DNA of 45,042 nucleotides from Bacteroidia bacterium (lineage in GTDB: Bacteria > Bacteroidota > Bacteroidia > J057). Under the pieces are notes generated by a model. The model made no database searches. It had not been told where the DNA came from and saw nothing but the letters and a program-made list of their open reading frames with translations. Location of the stretch: NCBI GenBank assembly GCA_030430575.1, contig JAUIKF010000062.1:1-45042 (forward strand). Reading direction: 5' to 3'. A program made the translations under genes and the position numbers. Shown one piece after another: positions 43,259 to 45,042 of this stretch; the first letter of the stretch is position 1; every line of letters starts with the position of its first letter.

Positions 43259-43528
43259 GTTTTTTCGGCAAGCGATTTTTGTTCCTCAGAACGACTCAAA
43301 ATTGGGGGGATAGGCCCTGTTTTCTCCTATTTATTCAACAAACGGCGTGGTATTCTTTGCAAACGGCTGATGGAGTTCTATGTGCGGAACTGGAAGGGGT
43401 GTTGGGCATTGATTTATCCAATCGTCAACCTGATGCCTTAGGTTAATTAATTGCCCTAATATTTTGGTGTGGTTACAGAATGAGATAAATTTCCTGATGT
43501 AGAATATGAAAAATCGTAGCTAAATTAT
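43259..43528. other. Intergenic DNA, nothing further recognised
   Basis: No convincing gene, hairpin or promoter was found between the heptamer array and the next gene. Confidence 0.5.
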
Positions 43529-43957
43529 ATGAAAATACTAATATCAATCCTTACCTTTTTTGTGATACATTCAGTTAATGTAATTGGTCAAAACCAAACT
43601 TCAGGTGCCAGTAATTGTCCTAAAATGAACCTAATTGATGATTCAAACGGAGGAAGAGAATATTATTGTGAAGGACATGGCATGTCAGTACTTTTATTTC
43701 TAAACCAAGATTCTACTTTTGATTTTTTCCATCTTGAAACTAAACTCACTGTTTCATCAGGCATTTGGTTCACTCAGGATGATACTATACTTGTTTTATA
43801 TACACGTTTGCCACAGTTGTGTGATTTAGAAAATAGTACAGGGATGAAAAAAATTTACAAAACATTTGATTTAGAATTTATCAATATAGAAAGTTTTACA
43901 AATAAAAGATTTCTTTTAAAAGGCAAAGCTTTGTTTTTAATAGAACCGAAAGGGTAA
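43529..43957 (+). CDS. Secreted hypothetical protein, AT-rich
   Basis: The 142-residue product has a signal peptide (MKILISILTFFVIHSVNVIG) and a small domain with ASNCPKMNLIDDSNGG, STFDFFHLETKLTVSSGIWF and ILVLYTRLPQLCDLEN. The GIWFTQDDTILVLY pattern suggests a lipocalin-like or calycin-like strand order in a secreted protein, but I do not recognise a family. The gene is clearly more AT-rich than its left neighbours, as are the two genes that follow. Confidence 0.6.
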   Translation: MKILISILTFFVIHSVNVIGQNQTSGASNCPKMNLIDDSNGGREYYCEGHGMSVLLFLNQDSTFDFFHLETKLTVSSGIWFTQDDTILVLYTRLPQLCDLENSTGMKKIYKTFDLEFINIESFTNKRFLLKGKALFLIEPKG

Positions 43958-44147
43958 TATATGGCCAAAGCCCTTAACCTATTCCCCCTGGTCATCATTT
44001 TTACCTAAAAAGGGGTTAGAGGCAACAAAGCCTTCATCAGTCGTCAGCAGCGCCTTTTGCTAAAACCGCTATGCATTATGATTCGGAGAAATTACTTTTG
44101 ACATCTCCCTAGCGTTTTGAAGTTAAACCAGATCAGGAAGAGTTTTG

Positions 44148-44513
44148 ATGAACTATAATAAGATAAAGCTCCATTGCCAAGAAGACCACATTGCTGCGAG
44201 TTATTTTATTCTTGTGGCAAATCGACTTTATGAAATTTTTGGCGAATTGGAAACCGTTGAAGCGTGTTATGGAATTATTCAGCTTATAACTGATCATTCA
44301 CTTATTTTTCCAGATGGGTTTATAATAAATGATGAGAAAAATAAATCCTTTTGGATATGGAGAATCGATGCTGCTGTTATTGCAAGTGTATTATACGCTG
44401 GAAATGAGACACCTTTAGTTTTGAAGGCAAAATCTATTGAGAGTAATTTATATGAGGAAGCTTATCAGAATATGGCAAAGAAAATGGAAGATGTTGGCGT
44501 GAAAATAGTGTAA
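44148..44513 (+). CDS. Hypothetical protein, AT-rich
   Basis: From the ATG at 44148 the product has 121 residues. It has no signal peptide; the core is helical (SYFILVANRLYEIFGELE, ASVLYAGNETPLVLK, LYEEAYQNMAKKMEDVG). It resembles no family that I recognise. It ends 3 bases before the next start codon, so the two are probably cotranscribed. Confidence 0.55.
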   Translation: MNYNKIKLHCQEDHIAASYFILVANRLYEIFGELETVEACYGIIQLITDHSLIFPDGFIINDEKNKSFWIWRIDAAVIASVLYAGNETPLVLKAKSIESNLYEEAYQNMAKKMEDVGVKIV

Positions 44514-44516
44514 ATT

Positions 44517-44915
44517 ATGTATCTGGGTTTTCTTTTTCGGGTGATGATGTTAACCTGGGCATTCTTGCCATGCTTTACGTATGCGCAAAAAATAATTCCC
44601 CTTGTTTTGGGGTCGGGATATAGAGCGGATACGGTAATTGTATTGGTTAATAGAGACACGGTATTTAATGATGTAGTAATCTCTTCGGCTGTGACTGGCT
44701 TTGCTCGCGAAATTAGATTGCCCAGAGAAAAGGGCAAAAAACTGACTGTTGATTTTGTAATCAACGGATTTACAACTTTTACGATAGTAATAGACCCTAA
44801 AATGCTTAAGCGGCACAGTATGATAGTTGTAAACGCATATCCAGCGAAAAAACTTCCTATTATAGGCCATCTTGAGATAGAGATAGTCAGTTATAAAAAG
44901 CGTTTTTTTTACTAA
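44517..44915 (+). CDS. Secreted hypothetical protein, possibly frameshifted at its end
   Basis: The 132-residue product has a signal peptide (MLTWAFLPCFTYAQ part) and a beta-rich stretch (VIVLVNRDTVFNDVVISS, KLTVDFVINGFTTFTIVI). It ends KKRFFY at a T8 run (44903-44910). The next frame stays open from there to the window edge. No family is recognised. Confidence 0.55.
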   Translation: MYLGFLFRVMMLTWAFLPCFTYAQKIIPLVLGSGYRADTVIVLVNRDTVFNDVVISSAVTGFAREIRLPREKGKKLTVDFVINGFTTFTIVIDPKMLKRHSMIVVNAYPAKKLPIIGHLEIEIVSYKKRFFY

Positions 44916-45042
44916 AAAACGTGAGTTCTTTATCGTCTTACGACATTTGGGATTAAATTTTAACAACTTGATTAGGCTGGAAGAATGCTTTAGAGGGGAT
45001 GATTCCTGGCTTGATGTCGATGAAGTCATACGCGCATATCCC
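44916..45042 (+). other. Open frame at the right edge, possible partial gene
   Basis: In the frame that includes 44944-45042 the sequence reads FNNLIRLEECFRGDDSWLD and continues to the window end. It may be the continuation of the preceding ORF after a frameshift in the T8 run, or a separate gene starting at an alternative codon (for example TTG 44947). The protein segment is too short to classify. Confidence 0.35.

Noticed and set aside
44550-45029. 159-residue minus-strand ORF at the right end
   Set aside because: It overlaps two plus-strand ORFs and reads as Lys/Tyr/Ser-rich noise in AT-rich DNA; no domain.

Overview
The window looks like chromosomal DNA of a marine or aquatic member of the Bacteroidota, most probably the Saprospiria (the family-level placement is inference). 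The evidence is four secreted proteins with type IX secretion (T9SS) C-terminal sorting domains, a GldH gliding lipoprotein next to a RicT/PSP1 gene, Bacteroidota-type promoters (TTG/TTTG, then about 19-20 bases, then TAnnTTTG) and a Bacteroidota-type IspH. There is no sign of a plasmid, phage, IS element or CRISPR array, and I saw no rRNA or tRNA.

Layout. 1-10.9 kb: the 3' end of a giant Ig-like T9SS surface protein, a macro-domain/FCP1-like phosphatase pair, a TPR protein, two more T9SS cargo proteins and a YigZ/IMPACT protein. 11-16.7 kb: housekeeping genes ricT, gldH, murF (opposite strand) and tsf-pyrH-frr, with tsf started by its own promoter and not preceded by rpsB. 16.8-21.0 kb: a carotenoid/isoprenoid block on the minus strand, read ECF sigma factor - crtB - crtYcd-type lycopene cyclase - ispH, then an intergenic repeat, then crtW ketolase; crtI is not here. 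21.3-27.7 kb: a MarR repressor followed by a complete RND tripartite efflux system (adaptor, pump, TolC). I find the same inverted-repeat operator with the same spacing before marR and before the adaptor gene. 28-35 kb: a tiny Lys/Cys-rich ORF, an unusual heptose-1-phosphate adenylyltransferase/cyclase fusion, a Rieske protein, a three-gene partner-switching module (membrane GAF-PP2C phosphatase, STAS protein, RsbW-like kinase) and an HMG-CoA reductase with an extra N-terminal region. 35-43 kb: an SDR, another T9SS-type protein, a DUF1232 protein, a PrsW-like protease, YraN, secreted proteins and lipoproteins. 43.5-45 kb: AT-rich hypothetical genes of unknown role.

The intergenic DNA is the most distinctive part. 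(i) Convergent gene pairs are separated by long palindromes (66 bp perfect at 6183-6248, 48 bp perfect at 35087-35134, and two 200-300 nt nested imperfect palindromes at 29.5 and 34.9 kb built from the same short modules). (ii) Two inverted copies of a MITE-like element lie at 4.6 and 17.8 kb. (iii) Heptamer arrays (GTTTTGN, TTCAGGG, TAGAACC and relatives) recur beside gene starts and ends, with a 27-nt exact inverted copy shared between 17.5 and 27.7 kb. IspH (last step of the MEP pathway) and HMG-CoA reductase (mevalonate pathway) in one window is also worth checking.
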